57,300 bases of DNA from Planctomycetaceae bacterium (GTDB lineage: Bacteria; Planctomycetota; Planctomycetia; Planctomycetales; Planctomycetaceae): contig OMIV01000224.1 in NCBI GenBank assembly GCA_900299185.1, positions 1-57,300 on the forward strand, in the 5' to 3' direction. Shown piece after piece: positions 44,436 to 54,205 of this stretch. A program made the translations under genes and the position numbers. Positions within the stretch are counted from its first letter, which is position 1, and each line of letters starts with the position of its first letter. The notes under the pieces are model-generated. The model was not told the DNA's origin and searched no databases. It worked only from the letters and a program-made list of their open reading frames with translations.

Positions 44436-45470
44436 TTAGGGTCTCGTGCGGATGACGGGCATCTCTTGCTGGGTGGTTTCGGTGGAGAGGTCGACCTTTA
44501 TTCTACGGTCTGGCGAACCGTGATCTGTCGACTGTTCTTTGATGCTGAAGTTCTCGATGTCTCGACCCGTGTAGGCGATGAGTAACTCGGCGATGAAGCC
44601 TAAGGAAACAGCTTGCGCACCCAGCAACATGGCGACGATCGAATACGCCAACAGTGGTCGAGTTCCGATCGGGGCGAAGTTCATTCCGCCTACGTTGGTG
44701 AGTAGCCACACGATGGCCAACGCGCTGAGTCCGACTGAGCCCAGACCGAAGAGGAAGAACCCAACCCCACCGAGTAAGTGCTGAGGTCGTTGGCCGTAGC
44801 CCGTCAGAAACTTGACGGTCAGCAAGTCGAGGAACCCTCGCAAGAAGCGCTTGATGCCGTACTTCGAGTGGCCGAATTGTCGCTCACGATGATGCACTGG
44901 CAGCTCGGCGACTTTGAAGCCTCGAGCGGCAGCTAGGACGGGAATGAACCGATGCAGTTCCCCATAGATGCGAACTTCGCGAGTGACTTCGCGACGAAAC
45001 AGTTTCAATCCGCAGTTGTGGTCGTGGAGCCATAGTCCGGTCAGCTTGCCGATCATCCAGTTGAAGACGCGGCTGGGATAAACCTTGTGCCAAGGATCGA
45101 GTCGCCGTTGCTTCCAACCGTTAACGACATCGAAGCCCTCATCGAGCTTGGCGATGAACTTCGGGATCTCGGCGGGATCATCTTGCAGATCCGCGTCCAT
45201 CATCATCACAAGCTCGCCGCGGGCAGATCGCATTCCGGCCGTAAGCGCAGCGGCCTTGCCGAAGTTGCGTCGAAAGCGAATTCCCGACATGCGGCTATCG
45301 AGCTTCGAGCATTCATTGATGACGGCCCAAGAGCTATCGGTGGAACCGTCATCGACGAAGATGACCTCGAATGAAATGCCGTTACGTTCGCAGGCCGCGA
45401 TGATCTCATGCGACAGCTCAACGAGACTTTCGGACTCATTGAGCACAGGGACGATGACGGACAGTTGCAT
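44436..45470 (-). CDS. GT2 polyprenyl-phosphate glycosyltransferase, membrane type
   Basis: 344-residue enzyme of the DPM1/GtrB/ArnC type that moves a sugar from a nucleotide donor to a polyprenyl phosphate on the cytoplasmic face of the membrane. The GT-A domain has [23 protein letters not shown], the metal-binding [10 protein letters not shown] and [12 protein letters not shown]. Two C-terminal membrane spans follow ([20 protein letters not shown] and [19 protein letters not shown]), then a cytoplasmic tail rich in Thr and Gln. The ATG at 45470 has a GAGGAG site seven bases upstream and opens directly on the conserved strand. It probably serves glycan modification; the sugar is unknown. Confidence 0.92.
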   Translation of the reverse strand: MQLSVIVPVLNESESLVELSHEIIAACERNGISFEVIFVDDGSTDSSWAVINECSKLDSRMSGIRFRRNFGKAAALTAGMRSARGELVMMMDADLQDDPAEIPKFIAKLDEGFDVVNGWKQRRLDPWHKVYPSRVFNWMIGKLTGLWLHDHNCGLKLFRREVTREVRIYGELHRFIPVLAAARGFKVAELPVHHRERQFGHSKYGIKRFLRGFLDLLTVKFLTGYGQRPQHLLGGVGFFLFGLGSVGLSALAIVWLLTNVGGMNFAPIGTRPLLAYSIVAMLLGAQAVSLGFIAELLIAYTGRDIENFSIKEQSTDHGSPDRRIKVDLSTETTQQEMPVIRTRP

Positions 45471-45986
45471 GCCGAGACTCCTCGATCGAAAGACGTTCGC
45501 ATCATTCCTCGCGTTGGGAAGACGCCAAGTGCGAGCTGCCATTCAGCTCCATTGTGCTTTGAATGACTTCCGCACTCGCGCCGTACCGTAGCCAAATCTT
45601 GTGATCGTTGGCATGTCGTGCGGGCTGTTGCTGCGCGGCTGCATGTTGCCGTGATGTTGCCAACGCTGACATCACATTGGGAACTCGTTGTCGTTCAACG
45701 AGTTGATGCGATTCGTTGCGTGTCATGTCGTGATTGTCAGGTTGCTGGTCGACAAAATCGAGAACATTGGCATGTCAGAGGGTTTACAGTTTTTGAGATG
45801 CAATGAATGGTCGAAAATTGCTGGGAATTAGCCAGTTTCCGGCCTGTTGTACGCCGCAGAGAAGTAATCTTGGCGAGTGTAAAGATCGTTTGGCATTCAC
45901 TCTGCTTTACACACTCTCAACCAAACCACGAGACGCCGAACACGACGCCTCAAACGCCAAGCCTTCTGCCACAAGGACACGACAAC
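45471..45986. other. Upstream region of the pilin-like gene
   Basis: No gene is recognisable in the first 400 bases. The right part carries the candidate sigma-54 site at 45891 and about 80 bases of leader before the ATG. The frame upstream of 45987 is open but not pilin-like. Confidence 0.4.
45891..45906 (+). promoter_or_regulatory. Candidate sigma-54 (RpoN) promoter
   Basis: TGGCAT at 45891-45896, five bases, then CTGCT at 45902-45906: the invariant GG and GC are exactly ten bases apart, and nine of the eleven usual positions match. It lies 81 bases before the ATG of the pilin-like gene. Sigma-54 control is known for several bacterial pilin genes. Confidence 0.45.
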
Positions 45987-46292
45987 ATGACGAACACCTT
46001 CACCAACCTGTTGAATGACGAAAACGGCTTCTTGGTCTCGGCTGAATTGATTCTGATCGCGACGATCGCCGTGCTCGGCTTGGTTGTCGGCCTCTCAGAG
46101 ATTGCCACCAACATCAACAACGAATTGGAAGACGTGGCTTCGGCCTTCGGTTCGATGAATCAATCCTTCTATGTGACCGGTCATCAATCGTGCCATAAGG
46201 GCAACAAGGCTGGCAGCTCGTTCCAAGACGAAGCAGATCAGTGCGATGGTCAGCACGACATCCACGGCAACGGTGCGAGCGACGAGAACTAA
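45987..46292 (+). CDS. Flp/type IVb pilin-like protein
   Basis: 101 residues. A short polar head ending NDENG is followed by a hydrophobic helix with an early Glu (FLVSAELILIATIAVLGLVVGL), which resembles prepilin processing between Gly and Phe. The Glu is at position +6 rather than the usual +5, so cleavage may be shifted. The tail after residue 55 is hydrophilic and rich in His, Asp, Gly and Asn, with two Cys. Such proteins are common in Planctomycetes near secretion or pilus loci; no tad genes lie in this window. AAGGA lies nine bases before the ATG. A candidate sigma-54 site lies upstream and a perfect terminator follows. Confidence 0.82.
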   Translation: MTNTFTNLLNDENGFLVSAELILIATIAVLGLVVGLSEIATNINNELEDVASAFGSMNQSFYVTGHQSCHKGNKAGSSFQDEADQCDGQHDIHGNGASDEN

Positions 46293-46342
46293 CTCGCTCA
46301 CCACTGAGTCGAGCTGCCACATTCGATTCAGACGATGAACTC

Positions 46343-46390
46343 AAGCCTCTGGCCGATGCGTCTCGTGATGCATCGGCCAGAGGCTTTTTT
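46343..46390 (+). terminator. Intrinsic terminator after the pilin-like gene
   Basis: A perfect 17-bp stem (46343-46359 with 46370-46386) with a ten-base loop is followed by a T-run that overlaps the end of the stem (46385-46390). It is the strongest terminator in the window and suggests high expression of the pilin-like gene. Confidence 0.92.
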
Positions 46391-46562
46391 GTGCCTGGAA
46401 TCTCACAACGTGGATCGTCACGTGAGCGGCGCTTTTCATCTGTTCGAGCTACGGCATGCCGTCGAAATTGAAGAGCAGCAACGAACGAGGCTTTTCGAAC
46501 TTCGATCGAGCTTTAGCATCCTGCCCGCTCGGGCCTGGAGTTCATGGGAGGAGGAACCGCTC

Positions 46563-47321
46563 GTGCGTAATGTGGTTGTGTTTGGAGCCAGCAACGTTTC
46601 GATGGCGTTGCCACTGTTGTGGTCGGGAGCTCGACAAGAATCTGATGAAGCGACACGGCTGATTGTCGTCGCCGGACACGGACGCTCATACGGGTTGCCC
46701 AGCACTCTCTTGGGACGCACGTTGCCCAGCATCCTGCAATCGAATTGCTGGGAGACTTTGGAGTACCTCGTTCCAAAGGATGCTCGCTTAGAAGCCGTTA
46801 TTACAGACGTTGGTAACGACATCTTGTACGGAGTCTCGGCATCCGTGATCGGTTGTTGGATCAAGGAATGTGTTGATCGACTCCAACGCTGGCGTGTGCG
46901 ATTAACGATGACTGAGTTGCCGATGGCGTCATTGACTCGGATGTCGCAAGCTCGCTTCACGTTGTTCCGAACGATGCTCTTTCCGAAATCAACGCTGCGA
47001 TATCACGACGCCTTGGGCATTGGTGGTGCTGTGAACTCCATCGTGCGAAGCATTGCCGGCGAAGCGAATGCGAAGTTGGTGGCTCCGTCTTCGGATTGGT
47101 ATGGAGTTGATCCCATTCATATCCGCCGCAATCAGCGACGGTCTGCTTGGTCGCAGATCTGTCCCGTCGTTCCGGAAGAGCCGCCATTGCCGCCACTAAC
47201 TCCTGGTGATTGCTGGCAACTGTGGCGATCGAAGCCTGCGACGAGATGGCGCGGTAAGCGGCAATACGAACATGCGCAGCCAGCACTCGGTGACCGAGTT
47301 GCTGAGCTATGGCTGTATTAA
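46563..47321 (+). CDS. SGNH-hydrolase-like protein
   Basis: 252 residues. Weak SGNH features: strand VVVFGASNVSMALPL where the block I serine would lie in GASN rather than GDS, a GND in ITDVGNDILYG (block III) and a possible DxxH as VDPIHIRR near the end. The family call is therefore provisional; a non-catalytic SGNH-fold protein is possible. The start is a GTG at 46563 with a strong GGGAGGAGG site eight bases before it. The longer frame to 46335 begins within the pilin terminator and is rejected. Ends convergent with glnD. Confidence 0.68.
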   Translation: MRNVVVFGASNVSMALPLLWSGARQESDEATRLIVVAGHGRSYGLPSTLLGRTLPSILQSNCWETLEYLVPKDARLEAVITDVGNDILYGVSASVIGCWIKECVDRLQRWRVRLTMTELPMASLTRMSQARFTLFRTMLFPKSTLRYHDALGIGGAVNSIVRSIAGEANAKLVAPSSDWYGVDPIHIRRNQRRSAWSQICPVVPEEPPLPPLTPGDCWQLWRSKPATRWRGKRQYEHAQPALGDRVAELWLY

Positions 47322-47447
47322 CAGCGGGCTCGATCGTTGTAACTGCGACCAAGATTGAGGTCGCCGGATGATGAGAGTTGTGGAGCGTTAGTTGTTAGCA
47401 CCGCATGTTCGATGAGCATTCCGAAGTGACTCATCTCAGGGGCGACA

Positions 47448-50135
47448 TCACGCGATGAACTCTTTGTGCTTCGACGCTTCGAAGTGCGACAGCTCGTCGC
47501 TCATTCGTTGTTGGATCGCTTGCAAACGATCTTCGTCGCTGACTTTTAGACCTTGTTTGTCGGTCACATAAAACACGTCGACCACTTGATCAAAGTGAGT
47601 AGCGATCTTGGCGAGGTCGACCGAGAGATCGAGCTGAAACAGAGTTCGCGAGAGCGTGTAGAGCAGGCCCGGGCGGTCGTTCGCGAAGACCGACACTACC
47701 GTGCAACGATCGGACGTGTCGTTGTCGATGGTGACTCGATTCTCGAGATGCATGATCGGCGCTTTTACGCGACTTGATTTGAAGCGTTTGTGTTTCACGA
47801 ACAGCTCGCGAACGGTCGTCTTCTTCGTCAGTACGTTGCGGATGGCATCGGCGACTTCTTGGATGCGATGTTGCGGAACCTCGCCTGAGTAGTCCTGATC
47901 GAAGACATAATAGACGTCCACGACAATCCCAGCTTGGCTGGTGGTGATCTCCGCACCGAGAATGTCCATATGCCGCGCGGTCAACGTGCCTGCGATACGA
48001 TGGAAGCAACCGTCAGAATGCTGCGAGTCCAAGATCACTCGATATTCGACCCACTCGGACTCGGGGTTGTACTTGCCTTCAACACGGATCTCGCCGGGGT
48101 TGAGCCCGCGAATGATGTCGAGGTCCGCAGCAATGCGCTGTGGTGGCGTCATCGAGATGTAGTAAGACGAGAACGACTCCAATTGCCGATCGACCCAAGC
48201 CTTGATTGAGTCGACCTCGGCTTCGGAGCCCAGTGGAACGATCGAGCGATAGACATGCTCGCGGACCTGCCGCAGTCGCTCTTCTTCATGAAACTTCGGT
48301 TGTTGGCCGCTGACGATGAAGTTCAGGCGATCGTAAAACTCGCCCAGCAGATCGGACTTCCAACGGTTCCAGACACCAGGACCAACGCCGCTGACGTCAG
48401 CCGCAGTCAGTACGTAAAGCATGCTGAGCTTTTCGGGGGTTCCGAGCTTGTGACTGAACTCCAACAGGATGCGCGGATCGGTGATGTCATGCCGGAACGC
48501 TAGGTCCGCCATCTCGAGATGCCGATGAATTAAGAACGCACTGATTTCGGCTTGATTCGAAGCGAGACGGAATCGCTGGCAGACATCGAGCGTCAAGCGA
48601 CGACCCACTTCGCAATGGTCTTCCACGTAACCCTTGCCAGCGTCATGTAAGAACAACGACAGGTGCAGAATCGGCTTGTTCTTGATGTTGCGATACACGT
48701 CTCCGACCGACGAATCATCGTGTGCGTAGTTCTCGCAGATTTGCAGACATAGCAACGTGTGCTCGTCGACGGTGTAGTGGTGGTACTGATTGAATTGCAG
48801 AAGACATCGAACTCGCTTCCACTCGGGAATGATGAGTTCCAACACGTTGGTCTCGTGCATGGCGCGGATGGTCGCGGCCATGCGACCAGTGGCTCCGAGT
48901 ATCTCCATAAAGAGTTGTCCGACTTCAGGAGTCGGATCGGGCTGCAGCGTTTGAGCCACTTGCTTGATGCGGTCGGTCACTGCGGGAGAAAGTCGCACTC
49001 GATACATCGCTGCTGTGTGAAAGATGCGAACGATGTCTTCCAGAGTCTTGCAGACCTTCACCAGTGAGCTGCGTCGGATATCGAGTTCATCGGGTGACAG
49101 CAGGTAGTGCCGCGCGACCCGATTCGTCAGCAATGAGCGTTGGAAACTGGCACCGATCGAACGCAGACGATGTCGCGCCACGAAGCGACGAGAGATGTCC
49201 TCAATGGCCGACGAATGCATGAAGTATTCTTGCATGAATCGTTCAACGGGCCGCTGAGCAACGAGATTCTCATACGATCGGCTATTCGCAATGCGGAGCT
49301 GCTCGTCCTTGGAGAGCATGTCGTTTGGCTTGTTGGCATGCAGGTGCAGATCAATGCGGACCTTCGTGATGAACTCGACCGCCGCTTTCAGCAGCGACGT
49401 ATCCTGCACCGTCAGCGCATCACATGCTCGCAGATCATCAATGCTGGTCGTTTCGTAATGAGCGAAGGCGACCCATTGCAGAAGATGAAGGTCACGCAAG
49501 CTGCCGAGCGATCGTTTGACGTCGGGCTCAAGCTGCTGACCGGTGGCACCAACTTCTGCGCGTTCGTCCTCGCGGCCTTTGATGCAGTCTTCGATGAAGA
49601 CTCGACGGCGGCGACGCACGATTTGTCGATAGAATCTTTGGCCGAGCTGTCGCGCCAATTCATCGTCGCCCCAGAGGTTGCGAATATGCACCAGCGACGA
49701 TGCCAAGTGCGGATCGATGAGCGCGTTGGCCAGGCATTCGGCCACCGTGAAAACTCGCTGACCCAGCTTCAAACCGGCATCCCAAAACTGCGGCACCATC
49801 CGCTTCGATAAGCGATCCATCAGACCGGCAAGCGTTGGCTGATAGAGCATGATCAAATCGAGATCTGAGTACGGTGCGACTTCGCCTCGTCCCGATCCTC
49901 CAACAGTTAGCAGAGCCGAACCGCGAAGGATCTGCTCACGTTCTTCGGCCGTGAACTCATGCAGAACCTCTTCATGAATACCAACGACTAAGTCATCGAG
50001 AGCATCGGAAATCATGGCCGCGATTTGGGTTCCCAGTGCGCCGGATTGCATGAGCTTGGCGGCTCGCTCGCGAATCTGCTTCAGTGCTTCTTTGCGGCGG
50101 TTATTGCGTTCGGATGGCGATTCATCGGGCGGCAT
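47448..50135 (-). CDS. glnD: Protein-PII uridylyltransferase / bifunctional GlnD
   Basis: 895-residue nitrogen sensor that uridylylates PII at low glutamine and removes the group at high glutamine. The nucleotidyltransferase core has GGSGRGEVAPYSDLDLIML; Ser replaces the usual Tyr, but both Asp are kept. A GlnE/GlnD-type helical region follows, then the HD phosphohydrolase with HTLLCLQI and LFLHDAGKGY (Ala for the usual Ile) and HCEVGRRL. Two C-terminal ACT domains follow (DILGAEITTSQAGIVVDVYYV and SVFANDRPGLLYTLSRTLF, read in parts). The ATG at 50135 is the likely start; a GTG 78 bases upstream is in frame. No PII gene is in the window. Confidence 0.95.
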   Translation of the reverse strand: MPPDESPSERNNRRKEALKQIRERAAKLMQSGALGTQIAAMISDALDDLVVGIHEEVLHEFTAEEREQILRGSALLTVGGSGRGEVAPYSDLDLIMLYQPTLAGLMDRLSKRMVPQFWDAGLKLGQRVFTVAECLANALIDPHLASSLVHIRNLWGDDELARQLGQRFYRQIVRRRRRVFIEDCIKGREDERAEVGATGQQLEPDVKRSLGSLRDLHLLQWVAFAHYETTSIDDLRACDALTVQDTSLLKAAVEFITKVRIDLHLHANKPNDMLSKDEQLRIANSRSYENLVAQRPVERFMQEYFMHSSAIEDISRRFVARHRLRSIGASFQRSLLTNRVARHYLLSPDELDIRRSSLVKVCKTLEDIVRIFHTAAMYRVRLSPAVTDRIKQVAQTLQPDPTPEVGQLFMEILGATGRMAATIRAMHETNVLELIIPEWKRVRCLLQFNQYHHYTVDEHTLLCLQICENYAHDDSSVGDVYRNIKNKPILHLSLFLHDAGKGYVEDHCEVGRRLTLDVCQRFRLASNQAEISAFLIHRHLEMADLAFRHDITDPRILLEFSHKLGTPEKLSMLYVLTAADVSGVGPGVWNRWKSDLLGEFYDRLNFIVSGQQPKFHEEERLRQVREHVYRSIVPLGSEAEVDSIKAWVDRQLESFSSYYISMTPPQRIAADLDIIRGLNPGEIRVEGKYNPESEWVEYRVILDSQHSDGCFHRIAGTLTARHMDILGAEITTSQAGIVVDVYYVFDQDYSGEVPQHRIQEVADAIRNVLTKKTTVRELFVKHKRFKSSRVKAPIMHLENRVTIDNDTSDRCTVVSVFANDRPGLLYTLSRTLFQLDLSVDLAKIATHFDQVVDVFYVTDKQGLKVSDEDRLQAIQQRMSDELSHFEASKHKEFIA

Positions 50136-50297
50136 GAGTCGGACTTTGGTGAGTGGTCGGTGCTCAGCAAATTGGTTTGAACTGAAGTGGCAGCGCCGCG
50201 AAGGCATGGCCACTGAGCGCCGTTCAAACTGGGGTTGTTGATGGGGAGTCGCAAGCTTGGTCGGAAGCGTCAGTCGATGGAATGCTGTGCGGCGAGT

Positions 50298-51332
50298 CTA
50301 TTGCAACTTCTCGGGATTCAGGACGACATGCTTCACGCGCTGTCGCTTCCAGGTGTAGGTCACATGCACCAATCCGTCGCGAGTTTGCACAATCGCCGGA
50401 TAGCTGTATTCGCCAGGCTGAGTCTCGAAGTCCAACATAGTGCGCCAGTCTTTTCCGTTAGTGGAGATGGCCAAGTTCAATGGAGAGCGGCCTTTCTCCG
50501 TGTGGTTGTAGACCAACCAATGCGAGCCATCTTTGAGTGTGACGGCATCAGTACCGGCATTGGGGTTGGGCAAACTTGTGAGCGACATCTCGCCCCAAGT
50601 TTTGCCGCCGTCGGCAGATGTCATTTGAAAGACACGCTTCTGCTGAGTTCGTCCCAACACCAACAGATTGTCGCCGCCAAGAAACAGGATGCTCGGTTGG
50701 ATTGCTCCAATAGCTTTGCCGTCGTTGACTGGTTCCGACTTCGACCACGTTAGACCGAGGTCACTGCTACGCTCGAAGTGAACTCGCCAACCGGCGTGCT
50801 CGGAACTGGTGCCGCTAAGGATGTCGCCATTGGGCAATTGCACGGGCTTGTTCTTGATGGGACCAAGAACGCCTTCGGGTAAGCGACGAGCAGCGCTCCA
50901 CGTCTTACCGTCGTCCGTGCTAGTTCGAAGCTCACCCCACCATGTGCTGGGAGATGGACCGACCTTGTAGAAGAGCATCAACGGCGGAGTTGATCCTGTG
51001 GCTCGCGGCTGAAAGAGCACGGGGTTCCAACAAGGATGCCGAGTACCGTCTGGCTGCACTCCGTTGGTGACCTCGACCGGCGGAGTCCACTTACCGTCTT
51101 CCCAACGCACGACCCAGATCCCGACATCGGGATTCTTCTCGGCAGTGCCCGCAAAGAATGCCGCGATCAACTTGCCGTTAGCAGACTCGACGATTGTGGA
51201 AGCATGACAACTCGGAAACGGTGCCGACTCGTAGAGGAACTCAGACTTGAGAATGGCAGGTGCTTGAGCTTCTGCGATTCTGAGTTGAGCCAAGAGCGAC
51301 AGACACAACGCCAGCAGATTGAGAAGTCTCAT
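50298..51332 (-). CDS. Secreted sialidase-like (BNR repeat) protein
   Basis: 344-residue six-bladed propeller of the sialidase/exo-alpha-sialidase superfamily with a signal peptide (residues 1-22, ending AEAQ). Asp-box motifs SxDxGxTW occur as STDDGKTW, SSDLGLTW and SADGGKTW, and a late one as STNGKDW. CHASTIVES, TRHPCWNPVLF and YSYPAIVQTRDG fit conserved blades. Planctomycete members of this type often act on glycans other than sialic acid, so the substrate is open. AGAAGGG precedes the ATG. Confidence 0.88.
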   Translation of the reverse strand: MRLLNLLALCLSLLAQLRIAEAQAPAILKSEFLYESAPFPSCHASTIVESANGKLIAAFFAGTAEKNPDVGIWVVRWEDGKWTPPVEVTNGVQPDGTRHPCWNPVLFQPRATGSTPPLMLFYKVGPSPSTWWGELRTSTDDGKTWSAARRLPEGVLGPIKNKPVQLPNGDILSGTSSEHAGWRVHFERSSDLGLTWSKSEPVNDGKAIGAIQPSILFLGGDNLLVLGRTQQKRVFQMTSADGGKTWGEMSLTSLPNPNAGTDAVTLKDGSHWLVYNHTEKGRSPLNLAISTNGKDWRTMLDFETQPGEYSYPAIVQTRDGLVHVTYTWKRQRVKHVVLNPEKLQ

Positions 51333-51421
51333 GATGCCCTTCTGAAAGTAAGTTGGCCGCCTCGATCGACCTTAGGCTTCATTGCTAATCATGGATTCGC
51401 GACGAAGGACAATCCCAGATT

Positions 51422-52183
51422 TCACTCGTTCGTCACGTCCAACTCGAATCGCAAGGTCTCTTGTTCCAGTCCATTGGCGACGAAGCTGATGACACGCGGA
51501 GCCATCAAATTGAAGTAGTCCCACGAATGTCCGCCGTTACTGGTTTGAAAGTCGGACTCGAACGGGATGCCCATCGAATACAGCTTGCTCGTAAGTCGGT
51601 CCGAGCTTTCGATCCACTCTTCATCTGTGGGATCGCAAACCAGCAGTTGTTGGCGCGGCCAATTGAGCGGATGCAAATGCAGGATCGCAGTTTCCTGTCG
51701 CGCGGCTTCGCGGCTGGCGAACATCTCGTCGAGTGGCAGACCTCGGCCCCACCAGTTTTGAAAGTCGACGGCTGGCGCGATAGCCGCCACGACCGGGAAC
51801 TCGCGAGCGCGCCGATAAGCCAACTGAAGCGCGCCCTGCCCTCCCATGCTTACGCCGGTGAGAGCGATCAGCGGCGGCTTCACTCCCCACTGCTGTGTAA
51901 TCCATCCGACAACGTGCTCGCGCACAAAGTCAAACGGAGTCAGCTCAGCATCGAATTCAGAACACACGAGAGGCAGCCACCAAGAGCGTTGAGCACTCGG
52001 GCAAACACATCGCAAGCTGTGCTTCTGGAGTTCAGCCTCGTAGTGCGGATTGTCCTTGAGTGTCGCGAGGCCGTGCCCATGCAAATAGATCACGGCTCGA
52101 TCGGACTGCGGAGTTCCTGCAGGCTCAAAGACATCAGCCGGCTTACCAGCAATCGAGACAGTGGACCAAGTGCCGAAGGACAT
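51422..52183 (-). CDS. Alpha/beta-hydrolase (esterase D-like)
   Basis: 253 residues. The nucleophile elbow is GVSMGGQG (Ser), the predicted acid lies in VCDPTDEEW, and the histidine is in GGHSWDYF. An oxyanion segment YLHGHGLAT is near the N-terminus. The domain order fits esterase D and S-formylglutathione hydrolase relatives, but the substrate pocket segments differ, so only esterase is safe. No signal peptide is seen, so it is likely cytoplasmic. It lies 89 bases upstream of the sialidase-like gene on the same strand and may be co-transcribed. The family call is firm. Confidence 0.83.
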   Translation of the reverse strand: MSFGTWSTVSIAGKPADVFEPAGTPQSDRAVIYLHGHGLATLKDNPHYEAELQKHSLRCVCPSAQRSWWLPLVCSEFDAELTPFDFVREHVVGWITQQWGVKPPLIALTGVSMGGQGALQLAYRRAREFPVVAAIAPAVDFQNWWGRGLPLDEMFASREAARQETAILHLHPLNWPRQQLLVCDPTDEEWIESSDRLTSKLYSMGIPFESDFQTSNGGHSWDYFNLMAPRVISFVANGLEQETLRFELDVTNE

Positions 52184-52343
52184 AAGGATCGCTTTTGTAG
52201 TGGAGCCTGATAACGCAACGAGAACAGTTGAGTTACTCGGAGGATTTCGGCGGCTTCAATTTGGTCGTAGGGGCTGAGGCACAGACGCTCTTGCCTCACG
52301 ATACCACACGACGTCTCGATCCCTGTCGCTGTTTGCGTATGGC

Positions 52344-53588
52344 TTACGGAGCCTTACCGAGAATCAAGCACGCGTTGTGGCCACCGAAGCCGAAGCTATT
52401 CTTCATAATGCGATCGATCTTCATAGATCGTGGCTCGTGCGGGACATAGTCCAGATCGCAATCTGCATCCGGGTTGTCGAGGTTGATGGTTGGAGGTGCG
52501 AGTTGGTTCTGCAGAGCCAACACACACGTTACGAACTCGACGCCGCCTGATGCTCCCAACAAGTGGCCGATTTGGCTCTTGGTGCTCGACACCGCCAGCT
52601 TCGAAGCATGGCCGTTGTAGATCGACTTGATCGCCATCGTCTCGGCCTTGTCACCCAGCGGGGTGCTTGTGCCATGCGCGTTGACATAGTCGATCTTGTC
52701 TGGGTTGAGCTTCGCATCACGCAGCGCCCCGGCCATGGCCTTCGCGGCACCTCGTCCTTCGGGACAAGGTGCGGTCATGTGGTTGCCGTCAGCAGACATG
52801 CCATAGCCCAGCACTTCAGCCAGGATGTTGGCACCGCGCGCTTTGGCGAATTCGTACTCTTCGAGAACCACGACACCGGCACCTTCAGACATGACGAAGC
52901 CGTCACGGTCTTTGTCGAAGGGACGGCTGGCTTGCTCTGGCGAGTCGTTGCGGGTCGACAAGGCGCTCATGCGAGCAAACCCAGACAAGCCCATTGGAGT
53001 GATGGCCGATTCGCTGCCGCCGGTGATCATCACATCGGCCATGTCGTTTTGAATGAGTTTATAGGCATCGCCGATGGCGTTCGTGGCTGATGCACAGGCC
53101 GTGGCGACGGCGCTGTTGGGGCCTTTGAGTCCCCAATGCACGGAGATATTGCCGCTCGCAGCATTCACCATCAGCTTCGGAATCATGAAGGGCGAGACAC
53201 GGCTGGGACCGCGATCAAACAGAGTCGAGTGCTGCTGCTCGATCTCGTTCAAACCACCAATACCACTGCCGATCAACACGCCGTGGCGATAAGGATCGCC
53301 TTGCTGAAAATTGAAGCCGGAACTCTGCACGGCTTTGCTCGCGCCAGCCATCGCGAATTGAACGAAGCGATCGAGACGCTTCACCTCTTTGTGTTCGATA
53401 TCGATGTGCTCGGTGAGTTCGAAGTTCTTCACTTCGCCACCGAAGCGCACTTTAAAATCGGAGACGTCGAATCGTTCCAGCAATCCAATGCCACTCTTGC
53501 CGGCACACAGACGCTCCCAGTAGTCACTGACTTCACATCCCAAGGAAGTCACGACTCCGATTCCGGTAACGACGACTCGTCTACTCAT
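52344..53588 (-). CDS. fabF: Beta-ketoacyl-ACP synthase II
   Basis: 414-residue condensing enzyme that elongates acyl-ACP with malonyl-ACP. The catalytic Cys lies in VATACASATNAIG, the two His in NAHGTSTPLGD and KSQIGHLLGA, and GSGIGGLNEIE and SFGFGGHNA complete the fold. The start is set at the ATG for MSRRVVVTG; an in-frame ATG 18 bases upstream is equally possible, and neither has a strong ribosome site. It follows acpP by 92 bases on the same strand, the classical acpP-fabF pair. Confidence 0.97.
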   Translation of the reverse strand: MSRRVVVTGIGVVTSLGCEVSDYWERLCAGKSGIGLLERFDVSDFKVRFGGEVKNFELTEHIDIEHKEVKRLDRFVQFAMAGASKAVQSSGFNFQQGDPYRHGVLIGSGIGGLNEIEQQHSTLFDRGPSRVSPFMIPKLMVNAASGNISVHWGLKGPNSAVATACASATNAIGDAYKLIQNDMADVMITGGSESAITPMGLSGFARMSALSTRNDSPEQASRPFDKDRDGFVMSEGAGVVVLEEYEFAKARGANILAEVLGYGMSADGNHMTAPCPEGRGAAKAMAGALRDAKLNPDKIDYVNAHGTSTPLGDKAETMAIKSIYNGHASKLAVSSTKSQIGHLLGASGGVEFVTCVLALQNQLAPPTINLDNPDADCDLDYVPHEPRSMKIDRIMKNSFGFGGHNACLILGKAP

Positions 53589-53680
53589 GATTGCGGCCAC
53601 ACTCATTGGCGATCAGGGGGGTCCATCCAAAAACACGAAGGAGCGGCCATGCGTTTGCAGAGCCGCCCCTTAGGTGTCAC

Positions 53681-53914
53681 TTACTTCTTTTCTTCGATGT
53701 AGTCGACTGCATCACCGACGGTCTTGATCTTCTCATAGTCTTCGTCGGGAATGTTGACGCCGAACTCATCCTCGAACTCCATAACGAGTTCAACAACGTC
53801 GAGCGAGTCTGCCTTCAAGTCATCAACGAAGCTCGAGGTGCGTTGGATGTTGTCTTTCTCAACGCCAAGCTGTTCGCTGACGATGGCTATTACTTTTTCT
53901 TCCGTACTACTCAC
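53681..53914 (-). CDS. acpP: Acyl carrier protein
   Basis: 77 residues beginning at a GTG codon, six bases after GGAGGAA. The frame is open further upstream but with residues unlike ACP. The phosphopantetheine serine lies in [15 protein letters not shown], and helices with [22 protein letters not shown] match. Strong GTG start, first gene of the acpP-fabF pair. A candidate promoter and an attenuator-like hairpin lie upstream. Confidence 0.96.
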   Translation of the reverse strand: MSSTEEKVIAIVSEQLGVEKDNIQRTSSFVDDLKADSLDVVELVMEFEDEFGVNIPDEDYEKIKTVGDAVDYIEEKK

Positions 53915-54094
53915 GAGTTCCTCCAATGGGTTTTCAGTCGAATGAATGGGGTGGCAACGGAGAATTGCGGGGGGCTTGCGGTTGGCATCACGGTACTCCA
54001 TTGCCTGCGTAACTTGATGCCTTTGCCACCGCATGCGGACTACGACGTTTTGATGCTCTCGCCTCTGCGTTGTGCACGGCCAGAGCGGGCCAAA

Positions 54095-54126
54095 AGAGCC
54101 TCGAATTCCCGCGAAAATGAGGCTCT
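54095..54126 (-). terminator. Attenuator-like hairpin in the acpP leader
   Basis: Eight-base arms (54095-54102 with 54119-54126). Read on the minus strand, the stem is followed by TTTT. It lies between the candidate promoter at 54177 and the acpP start, about 180 bases before the gene. Confidence 0.4.
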
Positions 54127-54176
54127 AACGTCGCGTCGGATCGCTTCCGGAATCGCCGGAAGTTGAACGGGCGGAA

Positions 54177-54205
54177 CATATAGTGGGACCGCCGAAGTCT
54201 GTAAA
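54177..54205 (-). promoter_or_regulatory. Predicted promoter of acpP-fabF
   Basis: On the minus strand, TTTACA (5 of 6 to consensus), a 17-base spacer and TATATG (4 of 6). It implies a leader of roughly 250 bases before acpP. Confidence 0.45.
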
